Below, piece by piece: positions 1-11,219 of a stretch of 64,000 bases of DNA; position 1 is the stretch's first letter; each line of letters starts with the position of its first letter. Position numbers and translations under genes: made by a program. The notes under the pieces are model-generated. The model did no database searches, had not been told where the DNA came from, and worked only from the letters and a program-made list of their open reading frames with translations. Source of the stretch: Prorocentrum cordatum (taxonomy: Eukaryota; Sar; Dinophyceae; Prorocentrales; Prorocentraceae); the NCBI GenBank assembly GCA_963575745.1, contig CAUYUJ010014002.1, positions 504,820-568,819 of the forward strand. Reading direction: 5' to 3'.

Positions 1-965
1 TGGGCTTCCCTCGGGTGTTGTTCGTAGGTTCTTTACGGGTTAAGCACCAAACCAGATGAACAATTGCGGCCCAGGTGGCCCAGATCCAGCAACATGCGGA
101 GTAAGGGGCAGTAGGATCACGAAACGAATGGGGGAAGTGTTAGAGATGCAGTTCGCTGGCGAAGAGAGTGTGTGTGGCTGGTAGCCCAGAGTGCTGGCGC
201 CGCGGCCGCCCTAGCCCTTGCCAGGACGGCCTTTGGTGAGTCCCGTTGGCAGTCGCCCCCGTGCACAGCATCCCATCCCGTCCCACAAGAGTGGTGAGGT
301 TGTAGGCCAGTTAGGAGGGAGGAGGTCGGAAACATGGTAAGAGAAGTGGGCAGCCAGTGGGGAATGGGAGGTTGGGTGAGAGCTCTCAGTGGCCTAATTG
401 ATGGTAGGACCTTCGTGTCGCTGCCTCCGAGGCCCCCCGACTGTTGGATTAAGATGACACCAAGGAGGCGCGTGAGAGGACTCCATCAGTTGGCGGTGAT
501 CCTGGCCATTGTGGGTGAGAATATTGCCGCGGGTTTGGGAGCCCTGTGTTACCGCAAACCCACAAGTACACGACGGGAAACATGTGCCCTCGGGCGAATC
601 ACGTCGGCAAAGTAACACATATGGGTGAGAATGCCACGGCGGGTTGTTGAGCCCTGCATTGTGCTGTGTGGTGGCCATAGAACTGCCGGTAGAGTTGGGG
701 AAATGCCGTCGCCAGGAAGTGGTGAGGTGGGAGTCGCAGAGAGTAGATAGTCGTTGCGGCCAACCGTTGCTGCTGCTGGTTCGGTCTGCCCAATGAGTGC
801 GGCTACATGGTAGAAGGGTAATACCGAGATATGGATGTGGAAAGGAGCTTCTGGCTGCTGGTGATGTCTGCTGTCGGCAGAGGAGTAACACTGGTCAAAC
901 ATGTGGGAGGTGGGTGACGCACCGATGGGCCGCCGCTCGGCTGGTCCTATCTTGAGGCTTGTGCC
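1..965. other. No gene recognised
   Basis: Mixed-composition sequence. Two related segments about 106 bp apart (near 513-545 and 619-655) share GGGTGAGAAT and GCCCTG blocks, suggesting a short old duplication. Nothing else supported. Confidence 0.5.
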
Positions 966-1310
966 TCAGCGGCTGTGGGCTATCAGGGGAGTCTCCTGAT
1001 TCACCAGGTTGGTCGGCTGCTCGGGCTGGTAGACGTGTGCGAAGGGCGGCCACGGTGCCCATAGCGGCTGTTCCCCGCTTGAGCTAGTTGTGTCGCTTGG
1101 CAGCTGTTGAGGTGGCGTCAGGTTTGGACAAGCGTTCATGACCTTTGCGGCGTCGATGACCTGTTTGGCAGCGTAGTCCAGGTCGTCGCGCCCGAGGTAG
1201 GCCACGTCTTCGCCGTCGTCGTGGTTTGCTGGTGTGTCGGCTTTCGGCGGTGGATGCCTCGTGTCGTCGATGTCGTTGCCCGTTGTCTGGATGCTGTCGT
1301 CGGCGATCAT
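966..1310 (-). CDS. Hypothetical protein fragment
   Basis: An open minus-strand frame of 114 codons with normal mixed composition and no simple repeat (contains YLGRDDLDYAAKQVIDAAK). No family is recognised and no partner exon is identified. It may be a remnant of a mobile element or a chance frame in GC-rich DNA. Confidence 0.2.
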   Translation of the reverse strand: MIADDSIQTTGNDIDDTRHPPPKADTPANHDDGEDVAYLGRDDLDYAAKQVIDAAKVMNACPNLTPPQQLPSDTTSSSGEQPLWAPWPPFAHVYQPEQPTNLVNQETPLIAHSR

Positions 1311-1505
1311 GATGCGGGTTGGTGCCGGTTTCCGCTGCGTAGAGTCGGTGGCGGCGTGCTTCTTCTCGATCAGGCGTCTGGGAGAGATGTGTAACAGGTC
1401 TCTGCTGAGAGTGTCGGTGATGTGGGATAGGTCTCGCTTCTGCGACGCTGAGCCTGAGGGTGCTGGGCCTGAGGTCGAGGTCGTGGGATCTGCGGCGCTG
1501 TCGTT

Positions 1506-1838
1506 CTATGTCACGGTACTCGGTTCTCCGTGCGTGTGGTGATAGTTCGTCGCACCTCCCTCCTTTGGTGGGCCCCCACTGTCGTCTCCGCCGTGGGTCG
1601 CAGGCTGCCCAGCGATGTTTCCAGTTGGGGCGGCTCCCTGGGCCTCGATCAGCTCGTCGATCTTGCCGATGGTCTTCTTGGCGACGCCCGTCTGGAAGAG
1701 CGAGATCGTGAATGGAGGCGCCCCTGAAGTAGGGCTGTAGCGAATCCCCAGCTTGATGTGCGTAAGGAGGTTGCGCCGCTCTTGAGCGGCTGCTACTGGC
1801 GTCAGTAGGTCCGTGCGGTCGTCAGCTATCGGGTAGGC
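1506..1838 (-). CDS. Hypothetical protein fragment downstream of a poly-Glu tract
   Basis: This is the C-terminal 110 codons of a longer minus-strand frame, and only this part is non-repetitive (DLLTPVAAAQERRNLL, GVAKKTIGKIDELIEAQG). The N-terminal part is translated GGA repeat and not credible. No family is recognised. Confidence 0.25.
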   Translation of the reverse strand, partial: AYPIADDRTDLLTPVAAAQERRNLLTHIKLGIRYSPTSGAPPFTISLFQTGVAKKTIGKIDELIEAQGAAPTGNIAGQPATHGGDDSGGPPKEGGATNYHHTHGEPSTVT

Positions 1839-2250
1839 ATCGTCCTCCTCCTCCTCCTCCTCCTCCTTGTCCTCCTCTTGCGTTCTCCTCATCGTCCTCC
1901 CCCTCCCCTTCACCTTCCCCTCTCCCTCTCCATCCACTTCCTCCTCCTCCTCTTCCTCGCCTGCTCCTCCTCCTCCTCCTCCTCCACATGCTGAGTGCCT
2001 GAGTAACTGACGGCTGTCGTCAGACCTAGCCATCTTCCTTCTCCTCCTCCTCCTCCTCCTCATCCTCTTCCTCGTCCTCCTCCTTCCCCTCCTCGTCCAT
2101 CCTCGTCCTCGTCGTCGTATGGACGAGGACAAGGACGAGGAGGACGGGCGAGGGCCAGGGTGAGGAGGAGGAGGAGGAGGAGGACGGGCAAGGACGACGT
2201 CCTCGTCCTTCCTCGCCTGACTTGTCCGCCCTCCGTTCCCCTCGTCCTTG
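1838..2250. repeat. TCC/GGA microsatellite cluster
   Basis: Runs of TCC interrupted by short GT- or CT-rich blocks, changing to GGA at about 2125-2195. Opposed TCC and GGA runs around 2040-2200 could pair as a hairpin. Confidence 0.9.
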
Positions 2251-2553
2251 TCCTCCCTCCCCCCCCTCCCCCCTTCCCCGCTCCATCGCTCCGGCGACGG
2301 CGGAGATCCCCTCCCGTCACTTCCCTCCCCCTCCCGGCCCCCTCCCGCGCGGGTGCGCGCGCGAGACACGTGCCCGCCCCGCCCCCGCCCGCGGGCACAC
2401 GAGGGGCCCCCCCGCGCGCGAGTCGCGCCCCGCCGAGCCAGCAAGAAAACAGAGCCGCGGGCAGGCCGGCGGGCCGGTGCGGCGCCCGCTCTCGCCGCCC
2501 TTTTGCCGCTCCCGAGGGGCCGGAGCTCACGGTGGAGAGCTTTCGGATACTCG

Positions 2554-2663
<110 letters not shown>

Positions 2664-2665
2664 AC

Positions 2666-2837
2666 TCGGGGGTGGACAGAACCCCCAACAGTGACGCGTC
2701 GATTAGTGTATTGTCCGTTGTCGGTTCTCGGGAGGGCGCCGTGGCCGTTCTTTTCCAGGCCTGCGCCCGCCAGGTTTGGGCCTCGGGTCGTTTTCACTGA
2801 ACCACGTTTTACTAAAGGGGGGTCTGTCCATCCCCGA
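2666..2837. mobile_element. MITE-like inverted-repeat element (172 bp)
   Basis: The left end TCGGGGGTGGACAGAACCCC is inverted at the right end (complement of 2837 backwards: TCGGGGATGGACAGACCCCC). GATAC flanks both sides (2661-2665, 2838-2842), a possible 5-bp target duplication, although the left copy merges with the GAT run. No coding capacity. Confidence 0.6.
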
Positions 2838-3039
2838 GATACCGCAGGGGCGCGCGTCCAGAAACCGGGTGCTGCTCGTCGGGGGAGCCCGGGTTTCTTC
2901 GCTCCGCGCGCTGCTGCGGCGGCCTCCCGCGGCCGGTTGAGGGAGCTGCTGCGCTCCGGGTGCTCTGGGCCCCCCGCTTGCGTGAGGTGCAGCCCCGGGG
3001 GTGGGTTTCTTGGGAGGGCCTCTTGCGGCCGCGCCCGCA

Positions 3040-3240
3040 CTGCAGCGTGTCGCCACTACGCTCCGGCGCGGCGCGCTACCCACTTTCCCGAGCCCTCCCG
3101 CCCTTCGGAGCGGATCGACACGCCATCCGCCTGCAAGACGTGGCGCCTCGCCGGGGCCGCCAGGGCGACGCGCTGTCCAAAAGTTCCCGACCGTCCGTGT
3201 ACGTACACGTTTGTGGCCTCGCCGTGAGGCTGCGCTCCTT
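3040..3240. repeat. Dispersed repeat, copy 1 (copy 2 at 19090-19285)
   Basis: Shares CACTTTCCCGAGC-like, CGGAGCGGATCGACACGC-like and ATCCGCCTGCA-like blocks in the same order with intron 4. It is followed by a GTACGTACAC motif at about 3195, repeated at 3330. Confidence 0.6.
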
Positions 3241-3724
3241 CCCTTCCCCCCCTCTCGCTAATTCGAGCTTCGCGCGGCCCGCTTAGCTTCGACCGGAAGA
3301 GCTGCGCTCTCGACCCGCGGATCAAGAAGTGTACGTACACGTCTCAGGGAGTGCCGAGGCCAGCGGCTACACGAAGCAGTGACCTTTCGCCGAAGTGGCC
3401 TCGAGTGTGGGCCCGCTGTGCTGAATTCGAGGCGGTCGCGGCGGCTTGCGCGCTCGGGTTTTTCCCCTCCCCCCCCCCGCGCCCCACCCGAAGCCGCGCA
3501 ACAAATGTCACTCTTGCCCAGGGGCACTCCTGCGCGTCGCCATCAAAAGGGGTCACCAGCACGCGGGTCACCACCTCCTGGAAGTCGAGGGTTGAGGAGG
3601 AGAGAAGACCGATGGTCGTGCAGGTTCTGGGCATTCGGTGGGCGTCATTGGGGGAATCCTGGCGGGCCCTGGAGATTCCAGGGGGGCCCGTTATCTGGCG
3701 GAGGTGGCTGATCCCCCTGCATAG

Positions 3725-3892
3725 TGTCATGATGTTCCAACCTACTTTAGCTTTGATCACCAGAAAAGAATTTCGAGCATCAGGAAAGTACCGAAATTTG
3801 AAGGTTTTCACGTGTCGCTCCCTGGGAGACACTCGTCCGACACTGTTTCGACACTTTTTTCACACTCTTTCGACACTTCCGGGTGCTCTAAA
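3725..3892. repeat. Dispersed repeat with TTCGACACT blocks, interrupted copy
   Basis: Starts ATGATGTTCCAACCTACTTT and continues through CACCAGAAAAGAATTTCGAG, TTTTCACGTGTCG and several TTCGACACT units. The same order occurs at 29155-29325. The continuation TCTGGGATGTGGTC lies at 4890, so the composite element 3893-4889 is an insertion into this repeat. Confidence 0.75.
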
Positions 3893-4889
3893 TTATCCGT
3901 AAGGGCTTCGCCCCCTGCCGCCGGCCCCCTCTCTCGGATAATGGGAGATGCAAAAGCTAAATCATGAGGTCTGGGCGCCGCCGTGAAGCAGTGTCGGGAC
4001 CTGTTTGAAATGTGGCAAATCCCCTGTGTTTTTGGACCCTGACCCCACGGATCTGCGTGAGGGTTCCCGCCGAATTGCAGAAAGTGGCAAATCCCCTATG
4101 TTTTTGGACCCTGACCCTGCCGATCTGCGTGAGGGGTGCCGCCGAATTTCAGACATGTGGCAAATCCGCTGAGTTCTTGGACCCTGACCCTACGGATCTG
4201 CATCAGGAGTGCCACTGAATTTCAGAAATGTGGCAAATCCCTTTCGTTTTCGGACCCTGACCCCGCCGATCTGCGTGAGGGGTGCGACCGGATTTCAGAA
4301 ATGTGGCAAATCCCATATGTTTTTGGACCCTGACCCCGCCGATCTGCGTGAGGGTGCCGCCGGATTTTAAAAATGTGGCGAATCCCTTATGTTTTTGGAC
4401 CCTGACCCCGCCGATCTGCGTGAGGGGTGTCACTGGATTTAGAAATGAGGCAAATCCCATATGTTTTTGGACCCTGACCCCGCCGATCTGCGTGAGGGAT
4501 GCCACTGGATTTTAGACATGTGGCAAATCTCATGTGTTTTTCGACCCTGACCCTACCGATCTGCGTGAGGGGTGCCGCCGAATTTCAGAAATGTGGCAAA
4601 TCCTTTGTGTGTTTGGATTCTGACCCCGCCGATCTGCGTGAGGGGTGTGAATTTTTACCCACCCCAGCAATTCAGAGCATACGTTTTGGGTGTGGTGAAA
4701 ATGCCCGTTTTGGGCCTCCCCCCTCGCGCGGTCCATTAACAAGGGACAGTCATCAGCAAGAAGTCCACAAGGAACAGTAAGCAGCAAGAAACAGAACTGT
4801 AACAGTGGAAACTGGAAGCTGCAACTGGCACAGGAAACTGCGAAGCTTAGCCCTACAGCCTGGTGGCCCCACAAGGGGGCCGGCGGATT
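3893..4889. mobile_element. Composite element with 73-bp array, copy 1 (about 1.0 kb)
   Basis: The 5' module (3893-4005) begins TTATCCGTAAGGGC and contains an inverted TTATCCG/CGGATAA pair around a GC-rich loop. The centre is about nine 72-75-bp units. The 3' module (about 4705-4889) has CGCGCGGTCCA, AAGGAACAGTAAGCAGCA and GGCCCCACAAGGGGGCC, and ends GGATT. Both modules recur around the arrays at 20.18-28.05 kb. No protein is encoded. Confidence 0.7.
4005..4660. repeat. 73-bp tandem array, about 9 units
   Basis: Each unit has GTGGCAAATCC, TTTTTGGACCCTGACCC, GCCGATCTGCGTGAGGGG and GCCGAATTTCAGA blocks. Because 73 is not a multiple of three, the peptides it yields shift frame from unit to unit and are not proteins. 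Confidence 0.95.
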
Positions 4890-5099
4890 TCTGGGATGTG
4901 GTCATTAAGTACGATGGGAGCCACATACGTATAGTGATGATCCCCATTCTATTGTGGTGATCCCCCTTCTGTCTTGGTGACACCCCTTGCTTGTGAGAGG
5001 CCGGAGGCGCCGGAAGCGGCCTCCGCGCCCGCGACAGTTGGCGCTGCTGGACAAAAAAGAAAGAGGCTGGAGTTAAAAAATTCGGATGCTACTCCTGGG

Positions 5100-5215
5100 A
5101 GGTTAAATTCTGATTTTGCCCTGGTCCGAAGTCCCGCTTACTCGGGCTTAATCCCGCCTAATCCCGCTGAGTCCCATTTAATCCGGTCTAATCCCGCTCA
5201 ATCCGAAGCCCTTTC
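5100..5215. repeat. Short degenerate tandem TAATCCCGCT
   Basis: About eight imperfect 9-12-bp copies of TAATCCCGC(C/T) between 5130 and 5210. Confidence 0.6.
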
Positions 5216-5445
5216 TGGCGTAACAACCCCGCAATGGGGCTTAGTCATCGTGAATATTTCCGACGAAGGCCTCCCAGCAGTTGTTTCCTAATAAAAAGGG
5301 CCGCGCCTTCGTCGCATCTTCGCCCTCGGCGGAGGGCTCGCGGACGGCGGCGGAACTGAGACGGCAGCGCCTCCGCCGGCGGAAGTCATCGGCGGCGAGC
5401 ACAGGGGGGAAGTGAGAGGGGGCTGGCCGTCTGAGAAGGCGGCGG

Positions 5446-5623
5446 GGCTTCTCTCAGGAGGGGAAAAAACACACAGACACAATTAATCGTCGATTCCCCA
5501 GAAAATGTGGGGAAACATGGGAAGGAGGGGGGAAGACAGAAACCCAGAAAATATTGGAAAATATAGGGAATATGGTTATTTGTGTCTATTTATTTGTGTG
5601 TCCCAGTTCCCCTTCATTCGCAG
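5446..5623 (+). mobile_element. Introner-like element copy I (178 bp), outside any recognised gene
   Basis: Same order of blocks as introns 2 and 3: GCTTCTCTCAGGAGGGGAAA, ACAGACACAATTAATCG, TCCCCAGAAAAT, AAACCCAGAAAATA, TATTTGTGTGTC and CATTCGCAG. It would splice GC-AG. A 15-bp direct repeat, GCTGGCCGTCTGAGA, lies on both sides (5422-5436, 5630-5644). No coding exon is recognised at either side, so the host gene is unknown or dead. Confidence 0.7.
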
Positions 5624-5644
5624 AAGCCCGCTGGCCGTCTGAGA

Positions 5645-6640
5645 GGTTCTGATTGTCTTCGGGGAAGGATCGAACAACTGTTCAGAAGGCCCGAGGCCTT
5701 CCGAGCCTTCTGAAAAGGCCCGCCCCCTCTGACATCCCTCTGGGATCGCCGCCGGAGTAAGTGTGAGACATCCATGTGTTTGGGTTCCAGGTTTCCGGAA
5801 TCGGCCAAGGATGCACCCCCTCGGGAACCGATGCCCCAGGACCCCAGAGGGCAGTGGATTTTGTTCGTTACAGGCCTTTGGAGTGGGATGGGAGGGAGGG
5901 GGTCGTGGCAGCCAACCATGAGAAACCCAGGACCTTTGCCTTTTGGTGTCCTGCGACGTCGGTTCCTGAGGTGTTGGAAATTCCAGCATTCTGACATTCT
6001 AGCCTCGCGCTCTTTTCAGTCGGCCGCGCGCAGTGGGGGTTGGCCCGAAGGCCGTCCTGAAGACCGTACTGCCTTTTCAATAGGCCCGATCCCCGATCCT
6101 GCTTTTTTCTGAAGCCCGTATTCTTCGCGCCAGCCCCCGTGTGCGCGCTGAGTTTGCGCAGGACAACCCTCGGAGCTAGCCTGGGCTGGCTTCATCAGCC
6201 TTCAAGGGCAGTCCAGGGCAGTCTGTTCGCAACCTCAAGCACTGCCGTTTGCATTAGCTGCCTGAGTTGCCTTGGACATCGCTGTCACATCGTGGGACGG
6301 AAAGCGAGACCATTTCCTGTGTATGTGGTTAATGTGTGCGGTTTCTGTTTAGTTTCCCGTGGGGACTTCGCCAGTGTACTTCGCAAGTTCTCAAAGATCG
6401 CAGGGCTTGGTTTCAGGCGTTGCGGGTTCGCTTGGTCCTTGTTTGCTGAACTTCCGGAGGAGTGCTCCCAAGTCAAGCAGACAAGACTTGGTGCTTGAGT
6501 CCACCGCAAGTGGGAGGAATCGTTGGACAGTTCGTCCCTGGACCCCCGGCGTTCAGGGGCGTTCTTCAGACGCCACCGTTCCTAGCGTGTTACATGGTAT
6601 TGCTCGCTTTGCCTCAGGGAGCAGGCGCAGCCCTCCCACG
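5645..6640. other. No gene recognised
   Basis: Unique-looking sequence with overlapping short frames on both strands and no recognisable domain. It includes a TTCTGAGAAGG-like inverted stretch at 5685-5720 resembling the fold-back family. Confidence 0.4.
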
Positions 6641-8070
6641 AATCACAGGACATGTGGTATGCCACCCACCATCGTATGTACCCTCACCCCGTGTTCCGAA
6701 CACATCAGCAGCCCGCCCCTTGGGAGACACGTGTCAGAGACAGATCCTCAGTCACAGTGGCCTGAAACTATGTCTGAAGTCACCCCGAACACATCACCCA
6801 CAGCGCCCTGGACCTGCAGCGAAGTATCGCCCGCCCCGCGGCCTAAAAGCTGCCAGCAAAGCATCCTCGCGCCTGGCGGCCTAAAATCTGCCAGCAGAAG
6901 ATATCCCCACCCGCAGCGGCCGAGACTTGCCAGCGGGAGGCCCTCACTCCTGGCCTACAGGGACCAGCAGACGGTCCTTACCTCCTGGCATAGAAACACC
7001 AGCAGCAGCTCATCACCCCGAGAGGTCTAGAATTGCAATCGACACATCCTCAGCCCGTGGCCCCCTCGGCGTAAAACTGCCACCAGCTCCGGCGTTCTGG
7101 ATGTGCAGCAACATACCCTCCCCCCAGCGCCATAACATTGCAAACTGAATGTTCTGGCATCTGGCCTTCCAGCATTGTGTTGACCCTCCAGCTGCACACA
7201 CTTGCCAGGGACGTATGATTACACCCTGCCTACATTCGCCAGCTCATTCCTGAACTAAGACGATCAGCAACATGCATTCACCCCCTGACTTAAACATACA
7301 AGAAACATATCATCAGCCCTAGCAGCAACGCGTGCGCTCAACATGTCCTCAGCCAAGGCGGTCTAAGGCAGCCATCTATGTACCCTGAATGTGCCAGCAA
7401 ACCAGCAACATTAACTTCTCCCAAGCAGTCCGAAACTGCCAGCACAAGATCCTCACCCCATCTTTCAAAACTGCCAGCAACATGTTCTTACCCCCAGTCC
7501 GTCAGCACATCTATTAAACTAGGGGGCGGGGCAAAACGCCCAGCCACATATCTTCACATCCTGGACTAACATTGCCAGCTACGTATCTTCAACCCCTGCT
7601 GCCAAGAAATGCCAACAACGCATCCTCACCCGAATGATTTTAATCGACCGTTAAAGTATCACCACCCCTGGCCCAGGATTGCAAGCAACAGCATGTCCTG
7701 ACTCCTAGAGACCCCTCACCCCAACGGCCCGAAAGGGCCAGGAACATTGTTTCACCGCCCCTTGCCCGCCCCCCCCGCGGCGTATACCTGAAAGTAGAAA
7801 GTAATCACACCAGCTGCCCAAACTTGCCAGCAAGCCATGCCAAGCCCCATGCCCCAATGCGGTCAGCAATATGTCCGCACCCTTGGCCCGAAACAGCAAG
7901 CACCACATTCTCATCCTCAGCGGCCCAAAAAATTGCAGCAGATTTTCCTCACCCAGCAGCCTAAAATTGCCAGCCTCACTGGTCTAAAACGGCCAGCAGA
8001 CTATCCTCACTCCCAGCGGTCCAACAAGTGCCAGCAATATATCCTCACCTCAGGGGCACACCAGCCAGCC
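6640..8070. repeat. Degenerate minisatellite, CCTAAAACTGCCAGCA type
   Basis: Repeated CGGCCTAAAA, TGCCAGCA, ACATATCCTCACCC blocks at about 40-50-bp intervals, decayed toward 7100-7700 and clearer at 6840-6960 and 7900-8050. Confidence 0.75.
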
Positions 8071-8690
8071 ATTCGGGCTTTGCCTTATTGGGGCCGTAGT
8101 TGGGCCTCCTGGTGAGGTGCGATCCGTTGGAGAGGTGTGATCCGAAATTGAGGCTGGGACCGCATGTGCGCAACTTCACCCTGGCCTTGGTTGGAAATAT
8201 GTTTGGGCATGGCGGCACGGAGGCGTTTCCCGATATGCCTTGTATGCAGAATAAGGTGGTTTGAGAAATTTCGCAATTTCGGCGAGGGGGGCGTTGGGGT
8301 GCGCGGGTGGCACGTCGGGCAGGGTCCGCGTGAGAAGCGTGCCACATTTTGGCGGGGAGCGCGCATGGGCGCACGCGAGCAATTCCTGAGGACATAGTCG
8401 GAGCCTCCTGCGCAGTCATGAGACGATGGTGTGCAGAGTTGAGGCGGTGACCGCATAGCACAGTTCCATTTGAGCCAAGGTCGTGCGCCAATTGGAAGAC
8501 GTTCCGAGTGAGGGGTATGCCGGATTGAGGCGGGGATCGAATGCGCGACGCTCCATTGGGGCCGTAGTTCAAGCTACGGGGCGTGAGTAGTGCGCCACAT
8601 ATGGGTTGGACCCGCATGCCCGCAGCGAGAACGACGACCGAAAATGACGAAAATCCGTCCGTCATGAAGTTGGTCCTGAAGCTCTCCTTC
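8071..8690. other. Low-order repeats, no gene recognised
   Basis: TTGGGGCCGTAGTT occurs at 8089 and 8557, and TGCGCAAC/GGTGCGATCC blocks recur, hinting at an old tandem duplication. No protein recognised. Confidence 0.4.
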
Positions 8691-9155
8691 TCCCTCTCCC
8701 TCCCTCCTTCTCACCCCTCCCCCTCCCCACCTCCACCTTCCCCCCTCCCCCTCTCCTCCTCCCCCCTTCCTCCTCCTCCTCCTCCTCCTCCTCCTGAGCC
8801 TCGTCGTCCTGATCCTTTACTCCGCGGCGAAATCCGAACCCTCACCTCGCCGATCAATGATTCAGGCAACTCGATGCGCGGCGGGGGTCGGGTTCAGAGT
8901 TCGTTGAACGCGAGTTCGTTGAACGCGTGGTGAAATCCGAACCCTACCCATTCAATATGATTTCGGATGTCGCCACCTGTTCTCCCCACAGGCAGATCAC
9001 TTGATTGTGGAACTCTTCAAGGGGCCCGCTTACCCTCTGAGATCTCGACGGGCGCTCCTCCTCCTCCTCCTGGTCCTCCTCCTCCTCCTCCTCCTCCTCC
9101 TCCTCCTCCTCCTCCTCCTCCTCCTCCTCCTCCTCCTCCTCCTCCCCCCAGCCTC
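8690..9155. repeat. TCC/CCT microsatellites with spacer
   Basis: CT-rich tract at 8690-8800 and about 30 TCC units at 9055-9155. The poly-Leu, poly-Pro and poly-Glu frames are artefacts. Confidence 0.9.
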
Positions 9156-10224
9156 CGATACCCTCCTCCCCTACGCCCTCCTCCCCCCCTACGCTCCCGC
9201 GCCCCTCCCGCTCCCCCCGCGCAGCGATCACGACGCGACGGCCCTCGCCGGCGACGTCAGCTCCCCGCCGCGGCACGCAGCCGAGGGCGCAGGCACCGGG
9301 GCCGGCTGGGCGCGGGCCGGCGCGGCAGCGGGCGGGCGCCAAATGAGCGACGGGAAGAGCAAGGGTTGTCTGCGCCGACGTTGGCGCGCAAGCTGCCCGC
9401 GCAAGCTCGCGCACAAGCGCCCTCGTCTCCAGTGCCCGCGCAAACCGCGTCTCTCTAGTGCCCGCATGTGCCGCGCCGGCGGTCCGCGTGAGCCACCGCG
9501 TAAGATCGCCGTGCCACCCTGCGTAAGACTCGTTCTCGATCGTCGCTCCCTTGCTGAACAGTGCTTTGGGCAAGTCAAGTAGGGCATCGGCCTGCCCGCG
9601 GGTGCCCCACCGAAATCGCTTGCCCTCCCCTGTTGCCCCACGCACCCACAGAAGCTCTGGGGCACAGAGGGCCCCCGAAGAGTGCTGATTGCAAGGCTTC
9701 TCTTCGCAAACGCCTACTGTACATCCGCCCCGATCCTGAGCAGGCCCACCCTCGGCCTGGGATCGATGTATACACTAAAGTCCGGCATTTTCTTTGTGTG
9801 CCCACCCACCCCAGCCTATCCAGGGGGGGGGGAGCGATTACGGTGGGGGGGGGCGTTGGTTCATGAATGTGCCCATGAGGCTTCAGCCCCTCGAGGTTGA
9901 CATATCTGGCGAGGGCGAGGGCGGCGATGCCATCCATGGCCAATCCATGCTTGGAATTCCACAGGCTTCCAGACCCTGTATCCTTTCTCTGATGATTCCG
10001 CATCCCGCGCCCTCGCCGTATTGCCCCGTACCAACACCCCCGACGCCATGATCTTGTCGTAATGTCGATCCCCAGAGGTTTCGACCCATTCCCCAGGACC
10101 GGTTTTTCATCCTGAGTTGTTTGTTGACAGTCCCGGCGCCCGGCAAGGGCTCCCAGAGGCCGAAAACGGGCAAAACCATCCCCTCGCAATTTCGTCCTGA
10201 CGCGAGGGGGCCTGGGCACAGAGC
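9156..10224. other. No gene recognised
   Basis: GC-rich sequence with no recognised domain. It contains G runs at 9822-9855. Confidence 0.4.
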
Positions 10225-10232
10225 AGTTAGCT

Positions 10233-10386
10233 TTAAGTCGGGCATGTCCCTCTACAGGAGAAATGTTCCAAAATAGTCAGACATAGTCTGGGGACGATTG
10301 CCCGAATATGTTTGCATGTCTTGAGCATGTTTGGGGCATTCTTGATTTTTCATCCACGGTCCGCCTGCAGGGGTCGGGCATAGCCA
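10233..10386. mobile_element. MITE family TTAAGTCGGGCATG, copy 1 (degenerate right end)
   Basis: The left arm TTAAGTCGGGCATGTCCCTC plus TACAGGAG matches copies at 13808, 40051 and 43887. The interior shares TCTGGGGAC and AATATGTTTG blocks. The right terminus is altered (GGGTCGGGCAT appears inverted), and no target duplication is visible. Confidence 0.65.
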
Positions 10387-10394
10387 GGACCCCA

Positions 10395-10590
10395 GGTGAG
10401 GGGACCCGGTTAGTGGTAGGGTTTGGGGGCCCCGAAATTGGCCAGAATCATTGAACCAGGTTTGCCGAACATTGCGTTTTCCGGGTGACGGCAGTTCCGG
10501 TGAGTGGAACGGGGCGGGGGGGGCGCCCCCCGGAACGCATCACTAAACCAGGTTCCATTAAACCCAGTTCTGCCAACGCCCGGAGGTCTG
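10395..10590. repeat. Imperfect inverted repeat with TGAACCAGG-type blocks
   Basis: Related strings ATTGAACCAGGTTTGCCGAA (10452) and ACTAAACCAGGTTCCATTAA (10542) occur here, and ACTGAACCACGTTTTACTAA at 2797. A short dispersed module is likely. Confidence 0.4.
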
Positions 10591-10834
10591 GACGCCCGAA
10601 ATGGGTACGGAAAGAATGGGTACAATGCCCAACAGCAGTTCCTGCTCCTTTTGACCAGGACTCGCTGCCCACGCCGCCGCGGCCCGCGTCCATTCGAGAC
10701 AGGAGGCCGCCTGCCCAACAGCGGCCGCGGTTGGTTTGGGACAACATTGGTTGTTGGGCATTGCACCCATTCTGCTGGGCAGATTTTCCACCACCACTAC
10801 CATACGTAGGACGGGGGAGGAGAAGGGAAGATGG

Positions 10835-10922
10835 AGAGGTCCTCCTCCTCCTCCTCCTCCTCCTCCTCCTCCTCCCCCTCCTCCTCCTCCTCCTCCTCCT
10901 CCTCCTCCTCCTCCTCCTCCCT
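10835..10922. repeat. (TCC)n microsatellite
   Basis: About 28 TCC units with one interruption. It is complementary to the long GGA tract that begins 300 bases downstream. Confidence 0.95.
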
Positions 10923-11219
10923 CCCCTACCTGTGGCAGTGGTGGTGGAAAATTGGCCCATCCCATTCTCTCCGCACCCACTTCGGGCATCCCAAAGAGAA
11001 GGGGGCCCACATGCCCGACCCGCGAGGGCAGCCGTGGGGGGTGTCGGGGCACGGCCGCCTCGGCCAAGGGAGGCAGCATGTCGGTGTTTTGGGCGCCCGC
11101 GCGCGCGCACCTCTCGAGGGGGCGGGGCGCCCGGCCCCCGTGGCCGTGGCCCCGCCGCTCCCGCTCCGCCCTCGGGGGAGGGGGGGGCAGGGGGGGCTCC
11201 TCGTCGCCGCAGGTCAGCA

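Noticed and set aside
5422-5644. GCTGGCCGTCTGAGA repeats as a simple target duplication of introner copy I
   Set aside because: The repeats are not flush with the element ends (9 and 6 bases away), so they are reported only as a flanking direct repeat.
6640-8070. Regularly spaced repeats as a CRISPR array
   Set aside because: Units are degenerate and the spacers are themselves related; the genome is eukaryotic and there are no cas genes.
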